Positions 1 through 8,217 of a DNA stretch of 22,360 nt are shown here, piece by piece. Under the pieces are notes generated by a model, which was not told where the DNA came from, did no database searches, and saw only the letters and a list, made by a program, of their open reading frames with translations. Within the stretch, counting starts at the first letter, position 1; each line of letters begins with the position of its first letter. The DNA is from an uncultured Colwellia sp. GTDB lineage: Bacteria; Pseudomonadota; Gammaproteobacteria; Enterobacterales; Alteromonadaceae. A program made the translations under genes and the position numbers. The DNA lies in NCBI GenBank assembly GCA_913020705.1, contig CAJWBY010000064.1, forward strand, positions 1 through 22,360, read 5' to 3'.

Positions 1-1299
1 GTAAAGCAATACCAATTTGCGCTTCAGGAACAAGAGCAATGTTTACAGCTGTTAACCGAAATAAAGCAAAAATTAGCTGTTGCTCAAATACATGACCAAC
101 AGCTGAATGAAGAACATGAGAATGTTAGTAAGGCGCAGCAGCAAATCATTACCGATCTTCAGATAATTCAGCAGGAACGGTTTAGCCTTTTTGAAGAAAA
201 AAATATTAACCACGTTAGAACGAGCATTGTTGAAAACCGTAAAACAATAGATGACCAACTTGGTAAAATGCAAAGTGCTTTCCAACAAAGTATGGAAACT
301 CAACAGCATAACCAAGGACTATTAACGAGTGCAGAACAACAATTGTTAAAGATTAATGAAGAGGTCGATGCACTTACCTTAGCTTGGCAAGAAGCCTTGT
401 CAGATAGTGATTTTTCAACTGAAATTGACTTTGTTAATGCTTTACTGCCTATTGAAAAACAGCAGGAGATTCAGAAGTTCCTTGATGAAATAACTATTGA
501 AAATCAGCGTATACAAACATTACTTGGACAATATCAGAAACAACAAGATCAATTATTGGTTGAGCAAGTAGTGATAGAAAAATCTGGTATTACAGACTTT
601 ACACCACTTATCATACAAGAAAAATTATCAGCGTTAAAAGAACAATTAAAGCAAGAGCAGATAAAACAAGGCCAGCTAAGTCAAACCTTGAAGCATGACC
701 AAACTCAACGTGAACAGCAAAAAGGCCTGCTAGAGCAGGTAGCTGAACTTCAAATAGGGGTCGATGATTTAGCACATCTAAATGGTTTGATTGGTTCTGC
801 AGATGGCGCTAAATTTAGAAAGTTTGCTCAAGGTTTAACTCTGGCGCATTTAGTGTACTTAGCAAATCAACAGCTTGAGCGTTTACATGCTCGTTATCAA
901 CTAAAGTGCCAGCAGTCAGAGGCTTTGACGCTAGAAGTGCTTGATACGTGGCAAGCAGATAGCGTGCGGGACACCAAAACACTTTCGGGAGGTGAAAGCT
1001 TCCTCGTAAGTTTAGCGTTGGCGTTAGCCTTGTCTGACTTGGTGAGTGCTAAAACCAGTATTGATTCACTTTTTCTTGATGAAGGTTTTGGCACGCTTGA
1101 TAATGATACTCTTGAAATTGCACTTGATGCTTTAGATAGCTTAAACGCGAGTGGCAAGATGATTGGCGTTATCAGTCATGTCGATACGTTAAAAGAACGT
1201 ATCCCCGTACAAATAAAAGTTAAAAAGCGTAGTGGTTTGGGGGTGAGTGAGCTGGAAAATCAGTTTAAGTTTGTTACCGGACAAAATTTAACAAAGTAG
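1..1299 (+). CDS. sbcC: SbcC, exonuclease subunit (C-terminal part, 5' end outside window)
   Basis: SbcC is the SMC/Rad50-like ATPase of the SbcCD nuclease, which opens and degrades hairpin and blocked DNA ends. Frame 1 is open from the first base, so the gene starts upstream and only 432 residues (about the last 40% of a roughly 1000-residue family) are present. The visible part begins in a Gln/Glu/Lys-rich coiled coil. It then enters the C-terminal ATPase lobe, with the ABC signature L-S-G-G-E-S at 982-999, the Walker B/D-loop FLDEGFGTLD around 1069-1098, and the H-loop VISHVDTLKER near 1170-1200. No zinc-hook CxxC is visible, so the hook must lie upstream; the visible coil is the returning arm. 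The first in-frame ATG (268) lies inside the coil and is not the start. sbcD would be expected upstream. The gene is convergent with the next one. Identification is secure. Confidence 0.94.
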   Translation, partial: VKQYQFALQEQEQCLQLLTEIKQKLAVAQIHDQQLNEEHENVSKAQQQIITDLQIIQQERFSLFEEKNINHVRTSIVENRKTIDDQLGKMQSAFQQSMETQQHNQGLLTSAEQQLLKINEEVDALTLAWQEALSDSDFSTEIDFVNALLPIEKQQEIQKFLDEITIENQRIQTLLGQYQKQQDQLLVEQVVIEKSGITDFTPLIIQEKLSALKEQLKQEQIKQGQLSQTLKHDQTQREQQKGLLEQVAELQIGVDDLAHLNGLIGSADGAKFRKFAQGLTLAHLVYLANQQLERLHARYQLKCQQSEALTLEVLDTWQADSVRDTKTLSGGESFLVSLALALALSDLVSAKTSIDSLFLDEGFGTLDNDTLEIALDALDSLNASGKMIGVISHVDTLKERIPVQIKVKKRSGLGVSELENQFKFVTGQNLTK

Positions 1300-1324
1300 G
1301 TTATCAACAACAGAATAACCTACT
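1295..1324. terminator. Possible weak bidirectional terminator hairpin
   Basis: A perfect 10-bp inverted repeat (AGTAGGTTAT / ATAACCTACT, 10-nt loop) overlaps the sbcC stop codon and lies between convergent genes. Only a short, broken T run follows on either strand, so it would be a weak intrinsic terminator at best. Confidence 0.4.
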
Positions 1325-1347
1325 GTGCTTTAATATCTGCTAACTTT

Positions 1348-2181
1348 TTATGGTCCAACAGACGGAGGAGGAGCTGTTTTAGCTGGAATGTTTTTTATTG
1401 CTTGAGCGAGTTTAGTTTCTAAGTTATTTATTTGGGATGATAATTGCTTATTTTGAGAACTAAGTTTTGTCACGCGACTCGCAAGTGATATTTGTTGTTT
1501 ATCTCGACCTTGAGAATTTGATTCAATGGCTGATAATTCTAACGATAATTTCTTGATTTGATCAATCAGATTTTCTGATGATTTTAATTGCTCTTTCAAA
1601 GCATCAATTGAATACTCTGTTGATACTTGTTTGTCATTCATTTCTTTAATTGACGCTAAAGTAGACGTAACTTCTTTACGCTGAGTATTAGATAAGTCAG
1701 TGAGGGATGTATTACTTTTTCGTAAGGCTTTTATTTGAGATTGATTTTTTCTCCAGGCTGAAGCCCAAAGTTTATCCATTTCTTCCCATAATTTATCACT
1801 TGTTTTACCCAGTGTTTCTATACGAACTTTCATCTCTATTGCAGACTCACCCATCTCTTCACCGGTAGCCGAAAGTTGGTGTTCTAAACTAGCAATACGT
1901 TGCTCAGCTGACGCTATGATTGCATTCGTTTTAATATTTTGTTGATAAACCCAATAGGCAGCACAACTAATTAATACATAGATCAATAAAGTAGAAAACT
2001 TAGATAGCATTGACGATGAAGCTGTTTTTTGTTCTTGCTTAACTTGCGCTCTAGAATTAGTTGAATAGGTGTCTGAAGAACTTGGCGGTATTGAAGAATA
2101 TGTTCGGGTATTTTTAAATGCTTCAACCTGATCTTTATCAGGTGTAATACTTGGCATGTTGTGATCAATTTGCTTGGTCAA
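1348..2181 (-). CDS. Single-pass membrane protein with long coiled coil, function unknown
   Basis: I do not recognise this 277-residue protein. It has a polar, Ser/Thr-rich N-terminal tail of about 58 residues, one hydrophobic segment at about residues 61-79 (FSTLLIYVLISCAAYWVY), and then about 185 residues of heptad-like helix with many Gln, Lys, Glu and Ser. It ends in a short Ala/Pro-rich tail (AKTAPPPSVGP). The expected topology is N-terminus in the cytoplasm and coiled coil in the periplasm. The start is TTG at 2181: AGGA sits 8 nt upstream, whereas the ATG nine codons in has no ribosome binding site. It lies downstream of asnB on the same strand, but the terminator at 2352-2391 separates them, so it is probably a single-gene unit. 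It could be an envelope scaffold or cell-division-type protein; that is speculation. Confidence 0.72.
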   Translation of the reverse strand: MTKQIDHNMPSITPDKDQVEAFKNTRTYSSIPPSSSDTYSTNSRAQVKQEQKTASSSMLSKFSTLLIYVLISCAAYWVYQQNIKTNAIIASAEQRIASLEHQLSATGEEMGESAIEMKVRIETLGKTSDKLWEEMDKLWASAWRKNQSQIKALRKSNTSLTDLSNTQRKEVTSTLASIKEMNDKQVSTEYSIDALKEQLKSSENLIDQIKKLSLELSAIESNSQGRDKQQISLASRVTKLSSQNKQLSSQINNLETKLAQAIKNIPAKTAPPPSVGP

Positions 2182-2351
2182 AATATTTTCCTGTTTACAC
2201 TATTTTTATCATTTTCATCTATTTGTTATTCTACACAATTATTTTTTCATGTATTCAATTTAATCTGATTATTTTAATTTGATAGACGGATTTGAGATTT
2301 TGTTATTAATGTACACCTATGGCACCATGACTTAACGTTTATTACGAACAT

Positions 2352-2391
2352 AAAAAAACCGATAAGTACTCCTTATCGGTTTTTATTTTTT
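2352..2391 (-). terminator. Rho-independent terminator of asnB
   Basis: A 13-bp perfect stem (arms 2354-2366 and 2372-2384, 5-nt loop TACTC) with core ACCGATAAG/CTTATCGGT. On the minus strand it is followed by a run of seven T. It sits about 30 nt past the asnB stop. The plus strand also has a T-rich tail, but no plus-strand gene ends here. Confidence 0.9.
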
Positions 2392-2417
2392 AACGTCAGT
2401 ATTATTCTAAATTTAAG

Positions 2418-4082
2418 TTAGTAACTTTCGTTGTGAACGCTCAATACTGCTCGCCCAGAAGGGTCAGCATTGTTCTGAAAACTTTCATCCCATGCTAATG
2501 CTTCTTGTGTACTACAGGCTACAGATTTACCTCCAATAACACAGTCTGCTGCTGAAGATACTGGAAATTTATCTTCAAAAATAGAACGGTAAAAATAAGC
2601 TTCTTTACTGTCTGGCGTATTCACTGGAAATCTAAAGCTAGCACTTTCAAGTTGTTGATCGGTTACTTGAGATTCAACATGCGCTTTTAAGCCATCAATC
2701 CATGAATAACCAACACCATCAGAGAACTGCTCTTTTTGACGCCATAAAATCTCTTTCGGTAAATAACCTTCAAAAGACTCACGTAAAATGGCTTTCTCCA
2801 TTTTTCCGTTACCACACATTTTATCTTCAGGATTGATGCGCATGGCAACATCCATAAAGTTTTTATCTAAAAATGGTACACGGGCTTCAATACCCCAAGC
2901 TGACATTGATTTGTTCGCACGCAAGCAATCAAACTTATGTAATCTGTCTAATTTACGGTTGAGTTCTTCGTGAAACTCTTGTGCATTAGGTGCTTTATGA
3001 AAATATAAGTATCCACCAAAAATTTCATCAGCTCCTTCTCCGGATAGTACCATCTTAATGCCCATAGCTTTAATTTTACGCGCCATTAAGTACATAGGGG
3101 TAGATGCACGAATAGTGGTTACATCGTAAGTTTCTAAGTGGTAAATAACTTCTTGAAGGGCATCTATACCTTCTTGTTCAGTAAAAATAACACTGTGGTG
3201 AATCGTACCAATACTTTCTGCTACTGTTTTAGCCGCAATTAAATCTGGAGAGCCTTCAAGACCACAGGCAAATGAATGAACCTTTGGCCACCAAGCTTCA
3301 GCCAAATCGTTATCTTCAATACGTCGCGCAGCAAATTTTTGTGTGATCGCTGAAATTAAAGATGAGTCTAATCCACCTGACAATAAAACACCGTAAGGTA
3401 CATCTGTCATCAAATGGCTTTTAACTGACTCTTCTAAAGCTTCACGAATTTTAGTTTTACTGGTGGTATTATCTTTTATTGCTGAATATTTTTGCCAGTT
3501 ACGTTTATAGTATTGTTGTAACTCGCCAACTCGACTATCAAAAATATGCCCTGGAGGAAATTCACTAACTGTTTTACAAATAGGCATCAATGCTTTCATT
3601 TCAGAAGCAACATAAAAGTTACCTTCTTCATCATAACCAGTGTAAAGCGGGATAATGCCCATATGATCACGTGCAATGAGATAAGAGTTATCTGTTTCGT
3701 TGTATAAACAAAAAGCAAACATGCCTTGAAGTTTATCAACAAAATCCACACCAAACTCTTCATACAACGGTAAAATAACTTCGCAATCTGAACCTGTTTT
3801 AAATTGGTAATCTACATTTAGGTTAGCTGCGAGAGCTTTATGATTATAAATCTCACCATTCACGGCAAGTATGTTTTTCTTGTCTTGGTTATATAGTGGT
3901 TGAGCACCGTGCTCAGTATCAACAATAGACAAACGTTCATGCACTAGAATAGCATGTTCGCTACTGTAGATACCTGACCAGTCTGGACCGCGATGACGTA
4001 ATAAACGAGAATATTCTAAAGCTTTCGGACGAAGTGCGTCTGCACCTGTTTTTATATCTAATATACCAAAGATCGAACACAT
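2418..4082 (-). CDS. asnB: Asparagine synthetase B (glutamine-hydrolysing)
   Basis: This cytoplasmic enzyme makes asparagine from aspartate, ATP and glutamine. At 554 residues it has the length of E. coli AsnB. The class II glutamine amidotransferase domain begins right after Met with the nucleophile Cys2 (MCSIFG), followed by RHRGPDWSG (about 29-37), HERLSIVD (about 48-55), NGEIYNH (75-81) and GSDCE near 97-101. The synthetase domain carries the ATP pyrophosphatase PP-loop LLSGGLDSSL at 233-242 and a later SGEGADEIFGGY motif. The ATG at 4082 is preceded by AAGGAG about 10 nt upstream, which supports the start. The gene is monocistronic: a terminator lies just downstream and a divergent gene starts 186 nt upstream. 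No damage is visible. Regulation is unknown; a small palindrome lies upstream (4125-4140). Confidence 0.96.
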   Translation of the reverse strand: MCSIFGILDIKTGADALRPKALEYSRLLRHRGPDWSGIYSSEHAILVHERLSIVDTEHGAQPLYNQDKKNILAVNGEIYNHKALAANLNVDYQFKTGSDCEVILPLYEEFGVDFVDKLQGMFAFCLYNETDNSYLIARDHMGIIPLYTGYDEEGNFYVASEMKALMPICKTVSEFPPGHIFDSRVGELQQYYKRNWQKYSAIKDNTTSKTKIREALEESVKSHLMTDVPYGVLLSGGLDSSLISAITQKFAARRIEDNDLAEAWWPKVHSFACGLEGSPDLIAAKTVAESIGTIHHSVIFTEQEGIDALQEVIYHLETYDVTTIRASTPMYLMARKIKAMGIKMVLSGEGADEIFGGYLYFHKAPNAQEFHEELNRKLDRLHKFDCLRANKSMSAWGIEARVPFLDKNFMDVAMRINPEDKMCGNGKMEKAILRESFEGYLPKEILWRQKEQFSDGVGYSWIDGLKAHVESQVTDQQLESASFRFPVNTPDSKEAYFYRSIFEDKFPVSSAADCVIGGKSVACSTQEALAWDESFQNNADPSGRAVLSVHNESY

Positions 4083-4124
4083 TGAAGCGCTACTCCTTTA
4101 AATTATTAACAAATTGTAGAAGGG

Positions 4125-4140
4125 ATGAAAGATTTTTCAT
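4125..4140. promoter_or_regulatory. Operator-like palindrome in the asnB upstream region
   Basis: ATGAAA-GATT-TTTCAT is a 16-bp inverted repeat (6-bp arms, 4-nt spacer). It lies just upstream of a minus-strand TACAAT (4113-4118) that could be the asnB -10 element, so the repeat would fall in the core promoter spacer. It could be a repressor site or chance in AT-rich DNA. Confidence 0.25.
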
Positions 4141-4268
4141 ACCTTGAGCACACTTTGCCAGTTATGAAAATAATATCAAGTCTATTTTATTATCAATAGT
4201 AGATAAAAGGTTATAAGGAGTCGTCAGCTTAGTGTACTCTTTGGTGAAAACAATATTGAAGGAAATAT

Positions 4269-5423
4269 ATGAACCTGAAACCCATGCTAATGACCGCTCT
4301 CTTTTTATTATTGCCGAGTCAGCCTTTATTTGCTGTTAGTGATTTATCTGTTGAAGAAAACCGCATTGATAAAGCTAAACAAACTATGCCTCTTATTTTT
4401 ACGCCGTTTGCGGCAGAGCTTGAAAACTTTGCTCATCAAATTAACCAAGCTAAAAGTTTAACGGCTTTAACCCAACATGTACTTCGCTACGGTACAAAAC
4501 GTTGGCAAAATGGTGTAGAGCAATTTAACAACAGTGGCGATTTTGATGATCGAGTACTCTATTGGTCGCGTTTAGAAATGTCTAAGTTGGTGAAGCTTTC
4601 TCCTGTGTATGCGTCGCTGTTACCGACACAACAACAAGATATATTATGGAAACTCGAGCTTTTAACGCGGGGTCAGCAAGACATAAAATTCGATAAAGGC
4701 ACGAATAAGAAAATTTTGGTCACAGGTTTTGATCCATTTTTTCTAGATAGAAATATTGATCAAAGTAATCCATCAGGAGTGGCTGCTTTAGCCCTTGATG
4801 ATTTAGTTATTAACTTCGAAGGGAAAAGCGCAGAAATTGAAACGTTGATTGTACCGGTACGTTTTGCTGACTTTGATCAAGGCATGATAGAAGCTTTATT
4901 ATCGCCATATTACGACCAAGTAGATATGATAGTTACAATAAGTATGGGGCGCGAAAATTTTGATTTAGAAAGATTTCCAGGGTTACGACGCAGCGCTAAA
5001 GCGCCTGATAACGCTAATATATATACAGGTGCCGATCAAAAAACACCTTTAGTTCCGCAACTTAATGGTAAGCCACTAACAAGTCCTGAGTTTGTTGAGT
5101 TTAGTTTACCCGTTGCAGCTATGCAAAAAGCGGTCGGTCATTACAAAATTAATGACAATAAAAACATAACAACATTAACTGGTAATCGAACCGCTAATAA
5201 CTTAGCGGAATTAGCAACAGAAACATCTGTGCAAGGTTCAGGAGGAGGTTATTTATCAAATGAAATATCTTACCGGAGCATCGTATTGCGCAATAAACTT
5301 AATGTCAATTTACCTGTAGGGCATATTCATACTCCGCGAATAAAGGCTTTTGAACCCGAAACATCTAAGAAGGTTGTTGAGCAAATTAAGCAGATGTTAA
5401 GTTTTGCACTTACCGAAATATAA
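4269..5423 (+). CDS. Exported pyroglutamyl-peptidase-I-like protein with Cys-to-Ser change
   Basis: This 384-residue protein starts with a Sec-type signal peptide (charged start, hydrophobic core about 7-20, likely cleavage near residue 22), so it should be periplasmic or secreted. Residues about 25-145 are helical and unrecognised. Residues about 147-384 resemble peptidase family C15 (pyroglutamyl peptidase I, normally a cytoplasmic enzyme of about 215 residues): KKILVTGFDPF at 147-157, NPSG at 167-170, the Glu-containing segment LERF...PDN (Glu234) and the His segment GHIHTP (His354). The block that normally reads AGTFVCN, with the catalytic Cys, reads GGGYLSN here, placing Ser330 at the nucleophile position. 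It may be an inactive binding protein or a Ser-based hydrolase. The start is supported by AAGGA 5 nt before the ATG. It stands alone, divergent from asnB, with a strong terminator after it. Confidence 0.8.
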   Translation: MNLKPMLMTALFLLLPSQPLFAVSDLSVEENRIDKAKQTMPLIFTPFAAELENFAHQINQAKSLTALTQHVLRYGTKRWQNGVEQFNNSGDFDDRVLYWSRLEMSKLVKLSPVYASLLPTQQQDILWKLELLTRGQQDIKFDKGTNKKILVTGFDPFFLDRNIDQSNPSGVAALALDDLVINFEGKSAEIETLIVPVRFADFDQGMIEALLSPYYDQVDMIVTISMGRENFDLERFPGLRRSAKAPDNANIYTGADQKTPLVPQLNGKPLTSPEFVEFSLPVAAMQKAVGHYKINDNKNITTLTGNRTANNLAELATETSVQGSGGGYLSNEISYRSIVLRNKLNVNLPVGHIHTPRIKAFEPETSKKVVEQIKQMLSFALTEI

Positions 5424-5453
5424 ATTTTTTGCAAAATAAAAAGTACAGAAAAT

Positions 5454-5492
5454 AAAAGGGCTTATTTCAAATAATGAAATAAGCCCTTTTTT
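5454..5492. terminator. Strong bidirectional rho-independent terminator
   Basis: A 16-bp perfect stem (arms 5454-5469 and 5475-5490, loop AATAA) with GGGCTTATTTCA/TGAAATAAGCCC at its core. A T run follows on the plus strand, and TTTTATTTT follows on the minus strand. It serves both the C15-like gene and mltD, which converge here. Confidence 0.93.
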
Positions 5493-5503
5493 AATAGGAA
5501 ATA

Positions 5504-7222
5504 TTAAATGCTGTTAGTTACATCAACTGACAGTTTTATCATTTGACCAGGTTGTAAATATTTTTTGCGGTTTAAACTATTCCAGCGTTCTATGTCGCTA
5601 ATTGAAACATTAAATTTGTCAGCAATACGAGCAAAGGAGTCACCACGTCTCACCTTATACGTAATATTACGCATAATAGCCTGTTCTGCAGGTTGGTATG
5701 TTTTAGTAGACGTTAAGTTATTTTGTGTTACTGCTGCTTTTTTCCATATAACTAATTTTTGTCCGAGCTTTAAAACATCGCGAGGCGCCATACCGTTCCA
5801 TTTTGCGATGCTTCGACTACTCACTTTATATAGCTGTCCAATATCCCATAAGGTATCGCCTGATACCACAATATGAGATGTTTTATCCCCACTACGTTTA
5901 CTATTTTGGGTTTTTACTAAACGTTGCTCTTGTGAAAAAACATAACTCTCTAGTGATTGAGTCGCTACAGGAATTAATAAATGTTTACCGGCACGGATCT
6001 GCGTACCTTTGATATTGTTAATCTGCTTTATTAACTTGATATCAGTATTAAATTTATTAGCTATTACACCTAAATTATCACCATTTTTAATTTTATAACG
6101 TTGCCATGCCAAGCGTTCTTTTTGAGGAAGCTGTTCAAGTTTACTCTTAAAGTCAGCAACTTTGTGGTTGGGTATTAATAAATTATGTGGGCCATCAGGA
6201 TCTGTTGCCCAACGATTAAAACCTGGGTTTAAACGCTGTAATTCAGCTAATGATAAGTCAGCCAATGTAGCAGCTTTTGCCAAATCAAGCTGTGACTCGA
6301 TATTAATATTGGTGATCTGACTCTTATTCTCAATTTCATAAAGTTTTATATTGAAATCGTCAGCACGTTTTATTACGTCGGCTAGAGCAAGAAGTTTTGG
6401 TACGTAAGCTCTGGTCTCTTTAGGTAAATCTAAAGACCAAAAATCTGTCGGTAAATTTTTACGTGCATTCTTTTTCATCGCACGTTTCACACGACCTTCA
6501 CCGGAATTATAAGCAGCCAGTGCTAATAACCAGTCGCCATCAAAAAATTTATTCAAATATTTTAAGTATTTAATAGCACCTTGTGTTGAAGCTATTACAT
6601 CTCGGCGTCCGTCGTACCACCAGTTCTGTTTCATACCAAAACGTTTGCCTGTTGCAGGAACAAATTGCCACATACCTGAAGCACGACCATGAGAGTATGC
6701 AAAAGGGTCAAAGGCACTTTCAACAATAGGTAAAAGCGCTATTTCTAAAGGGATATCATTTTTTTCGAGTTCTTCTACTATATAAAATATAAAAGGTTCA
6801 GCACGTTGCGCTACACGGTCTAGATACTCTGGATGTTTTACAAACCAATTACGCTGAACAGCTACGCGCCTGTCTTCAGGAATTTCAAAAGTGAACTTAG
6901 TGCGAATACGCTGCCAAATATCATCTGAAACATAAATGTCATCAACTATTTTCGGGTCAGTTAATGTGAAGTCAACATCAGCAACAGGATGAATAATATC
7001 AATAGTTTCATCGGTTAATATTGCTTGATTAATTTCAGCAGTAGTGGCTATATTTGGGTTTTGGGCGTTTGTTAATTTGTCGTCTGCACCATGCTGTAAT
7101 GAGGTTATTTGACAACCCATTAAAATAATAGCGGCAGAAACAGAGAGTGAAAGCGGTAAAGCTTTTGAAAAACAATGCTTTTTAGAACGTGATTTATTTG
7201 ATGTTTTTGAGAAATAGTTCAT
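5504..7222 (-). CDS. mltD: Membrane-bound lytic murein transglycosylase D, three LysM domains
   Basis: This lytic transglycosylase cleaves the MurNAc-GlcNAc bond of peptidoglycan to form 1,6-anhydroMurNAc ends. It is a 572-residue lipoprotein: a basic start, then a hydrophobic stretch ending in lipobox LMGC with Cys37. Gln at +2 is compatible with outer-membrane sorting. The SLT catalytic domain covers about residues 150-280, with the catalytic Glu168 in PIVESAFDP, then SGMWQFVPATG and AAYNSGEGRV. Three LysM peptidoglycan-binding repeats follow at about 375-418, 450-493 and 520-566; E. coli MltD is shorter, with two. It lies 91 nt downstream of gloB on the same strand, an order shared with E. 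coli, and may be co-transcribed with it. No strong ribosome binding site precedes the ATG. All key motifs are intact. Confidence 0.95.
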   Translation of the reverse strand: MNYFSKTSNKSRSKKHCFSKALPLSLSVSAAIILMGCQITSLQHGADDKLTNAQNPNIATTAEINQAILTDETIDIIHPVADVDFTLTDPKIVDDIYVSDDIWQRIRTKFTFEIPEDRRVAVQRNWFVKHPEYLDRVAQRAEPFIFYIVEELEKNDIPLEIALLPIVESAFDPFAYSHGRASGMWQFVPATGKRFGMKQNWWYDGRRDVIASTQGAIKYLKYLNKFFDGDWLLALAAYNSGEGRVKRAMKKNARKNLPTDFWSLDLPKETRAYVPKLLALADVIKRADDFNIKLYEIENKSQITNINIESQLDLAKAATLADLSLAELQRLNPGFNRWATDPDGPHNLLIPNHKVADFKSKLEQLPQKERLAWQRYKIKNGDNLGVIANKFNTDIKLIKQINNIKGTQIRAGKHLLIPVATQSLESYVFSQEQRLVKTQNSKRSGDKTSHIVVSGDTLWDIGQLYKVSSRSIAKWNGMAPRDVLKLGQKLVIWKKAAVTQNNLTSTKTYQPAEQAIMRNITYKVRRGDSFARIADKFNVSISDIERWNSLNRKKYLQPGQMIKLSVDVTNSI

Positions 7223-7274
7223 GTATATACTATATTATTTTACTTAAGGTTAGTTTCACTTATTTGGCCCTTTT

Positions 7275-7293
7275 ATTCAAGCGCGGCTTGAAT
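7275..7293. repeat. Short inverted repeat between gloB and mltD
   Basis: ATTCAAGC-GCG-GCTTGAAT is an 8-bp perfect stem with a 3-nt loop. GCCCTT on the left and AAGGGC on the right could lengthen it with mismatches. No T run follows on the minus strand, so it is not a standard terminator. It could partly shield or attenuate the gloB-mltD transcript. Confidence 0.45.
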
Positions 7294-7313
7294 GAACGTA
7301 ACCAAGGGCAAGC

Positions 7314-8144
7314 TTAAAATTCATTTTTCCATTGTCTAATCGTAGTAAAGGTTTCTAAGGTGTTTACCGCCTTTATTCCACTAAAATTAGCTGCACTATC
7401 GATGATTTCTTGTTGTTCACAACGGAGGAATGGGTTGATTTTTTTCTCGAGTAAAATCGAAGTAGGAATAGTTGATATATTCTTTTCTCTGCGCTCTAAT
7501 ACTTGATTATAGTAGTGAACAAGTTCAGCATTTTTAGGCTCTACGGCGAGGGCGAAGGTTAAATTAGCTAAGGTGTATTCATGAGCGCAATAAACATGCG
7601 TTCTGTCTGGTAAATCAGTTAAACGTGTTAAAGCGGTTAACATTTGTTTTGGTGTTCCTTCAAATATTCGTCCGCATCCACCAGAGAATAATGTATCGCC
7701 ACAGAAAACCACATCGTTTGAGTAATAACCAATATGGTCTAGCGTATGTCCAGCGAGGTCAATAATTTCAAAAGACAGCTCGAGTGCTGTAATTTCGATA
7801 GTTTGTTTGTCTTTAACGCGAACATCAGTATGTGCTATCTTTTCATTTTCAGGTGCATAAACCGTTATTGGCCAATTTTTATTTTGACAGTAATTTTTTA
7901 ATTCAGCGACGCCACCCGTATGATCAGCATGATGATGGGTGATTAAAATGGCACAAAGCTGTAAATTATTTTCTTCTAAAAATTTAATACAGGGTTTAGC
8001 ATCTCCTGGATCAACCAATGCAACAGGTTTTAGTGTTTCTCCATCAGCTAAATTTACGCTGGGTGATGTTATAGCCCAAAAATAATTGTCAGTAAAAGCT
8101 GGAATAGCGGTGATCAAAATTGGCTTTAGTGTTTGACTTTGCAC
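7314..8144 (-). CDS. gloB: Hydroxyacylglutathione hydrolase (glyoxalase II)
   Basis: This cytoplasmic metallo-beta-lactamase-fold enzyme hydrolyses S-D-lactoylglutathione to D-lactate and glutathione, the second step of methylglyoxal detoxification. The 276-residue protein shows the family start (ITAIPAFTDNYFW at about 11-23) and the binuclear metal motif THHHADH at 69-75 (His70, His72, Asp74, His75). Further ligands are His133 (AGHTLDH), Asp150 (FCGDTLFSGGCGR) and His188 (CAHEYT). The start is GTG at 8144, supported by GAGGA about 9 nt upstream; the protein is about 10 residues longer at the N-terminus than usual. A minus-strand TATACT at 8177-8182 could be the -10 element. It is divergent from yafS, as in E. 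coli, and followed by mltD. Confidence 0.95.
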   Translation of the reverse strand: MQSQTLKPILITAIPAFTDNYFWAITSPSVNLADGETLKPVALVDPGDAKPCIKFLEENNLQLCAILITHHHADHTGGVAELKNYCQNKNWPITVYAPENEKIAHTDVRVKDKQTIEITALELSFEIIDLAGHTLDHIGYYSNDVVFCGDTLFSGGCGRIFEGTPKQMLTALTRLTDLPDRTHVYCAHEYTLANLTFALAVEPKNAELVHYYNQVLERREKNISTIPTSILLEKKINPFLRCEQQEIIDSAANFSGIKAVNTLETFTTIRQWKNEF

Positions 8145-8217
8145 GTTAAATCGTCCTCAATAAAGATAGAGTTAGTAGTATAACCGTAAATGAGCTAAAA
8201 AGGCGTATGTAAAAATT

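Noticed and set aside
268..270. ATG at 268 as the sbcC start
   Set aside because: The frame is open to base 1 with continuous coiled-coil sequence, so the gene is cut by the window edge.
1983..2168. 61-codon minus-strand frame overlapping the start of the coiled-coil gene
   Set aside because: It is out of frame with the longer gene, which has a good AGGA site and a sensible membrane-protein pattern. This one has neither.
5565..6012. Two overlapping plus-strand open frames opposite mltD
   Set aside because: They run antisense to the LysM coding region, whose protein motifs are unmistakable. They show no start signals or family resemblance.
7275..7293. gloB-mltD inverted repeat as an intrinsic terminator
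   Set aside because: No T run follows the stem on the minus strand, so it is reported as an inverted repeat only.
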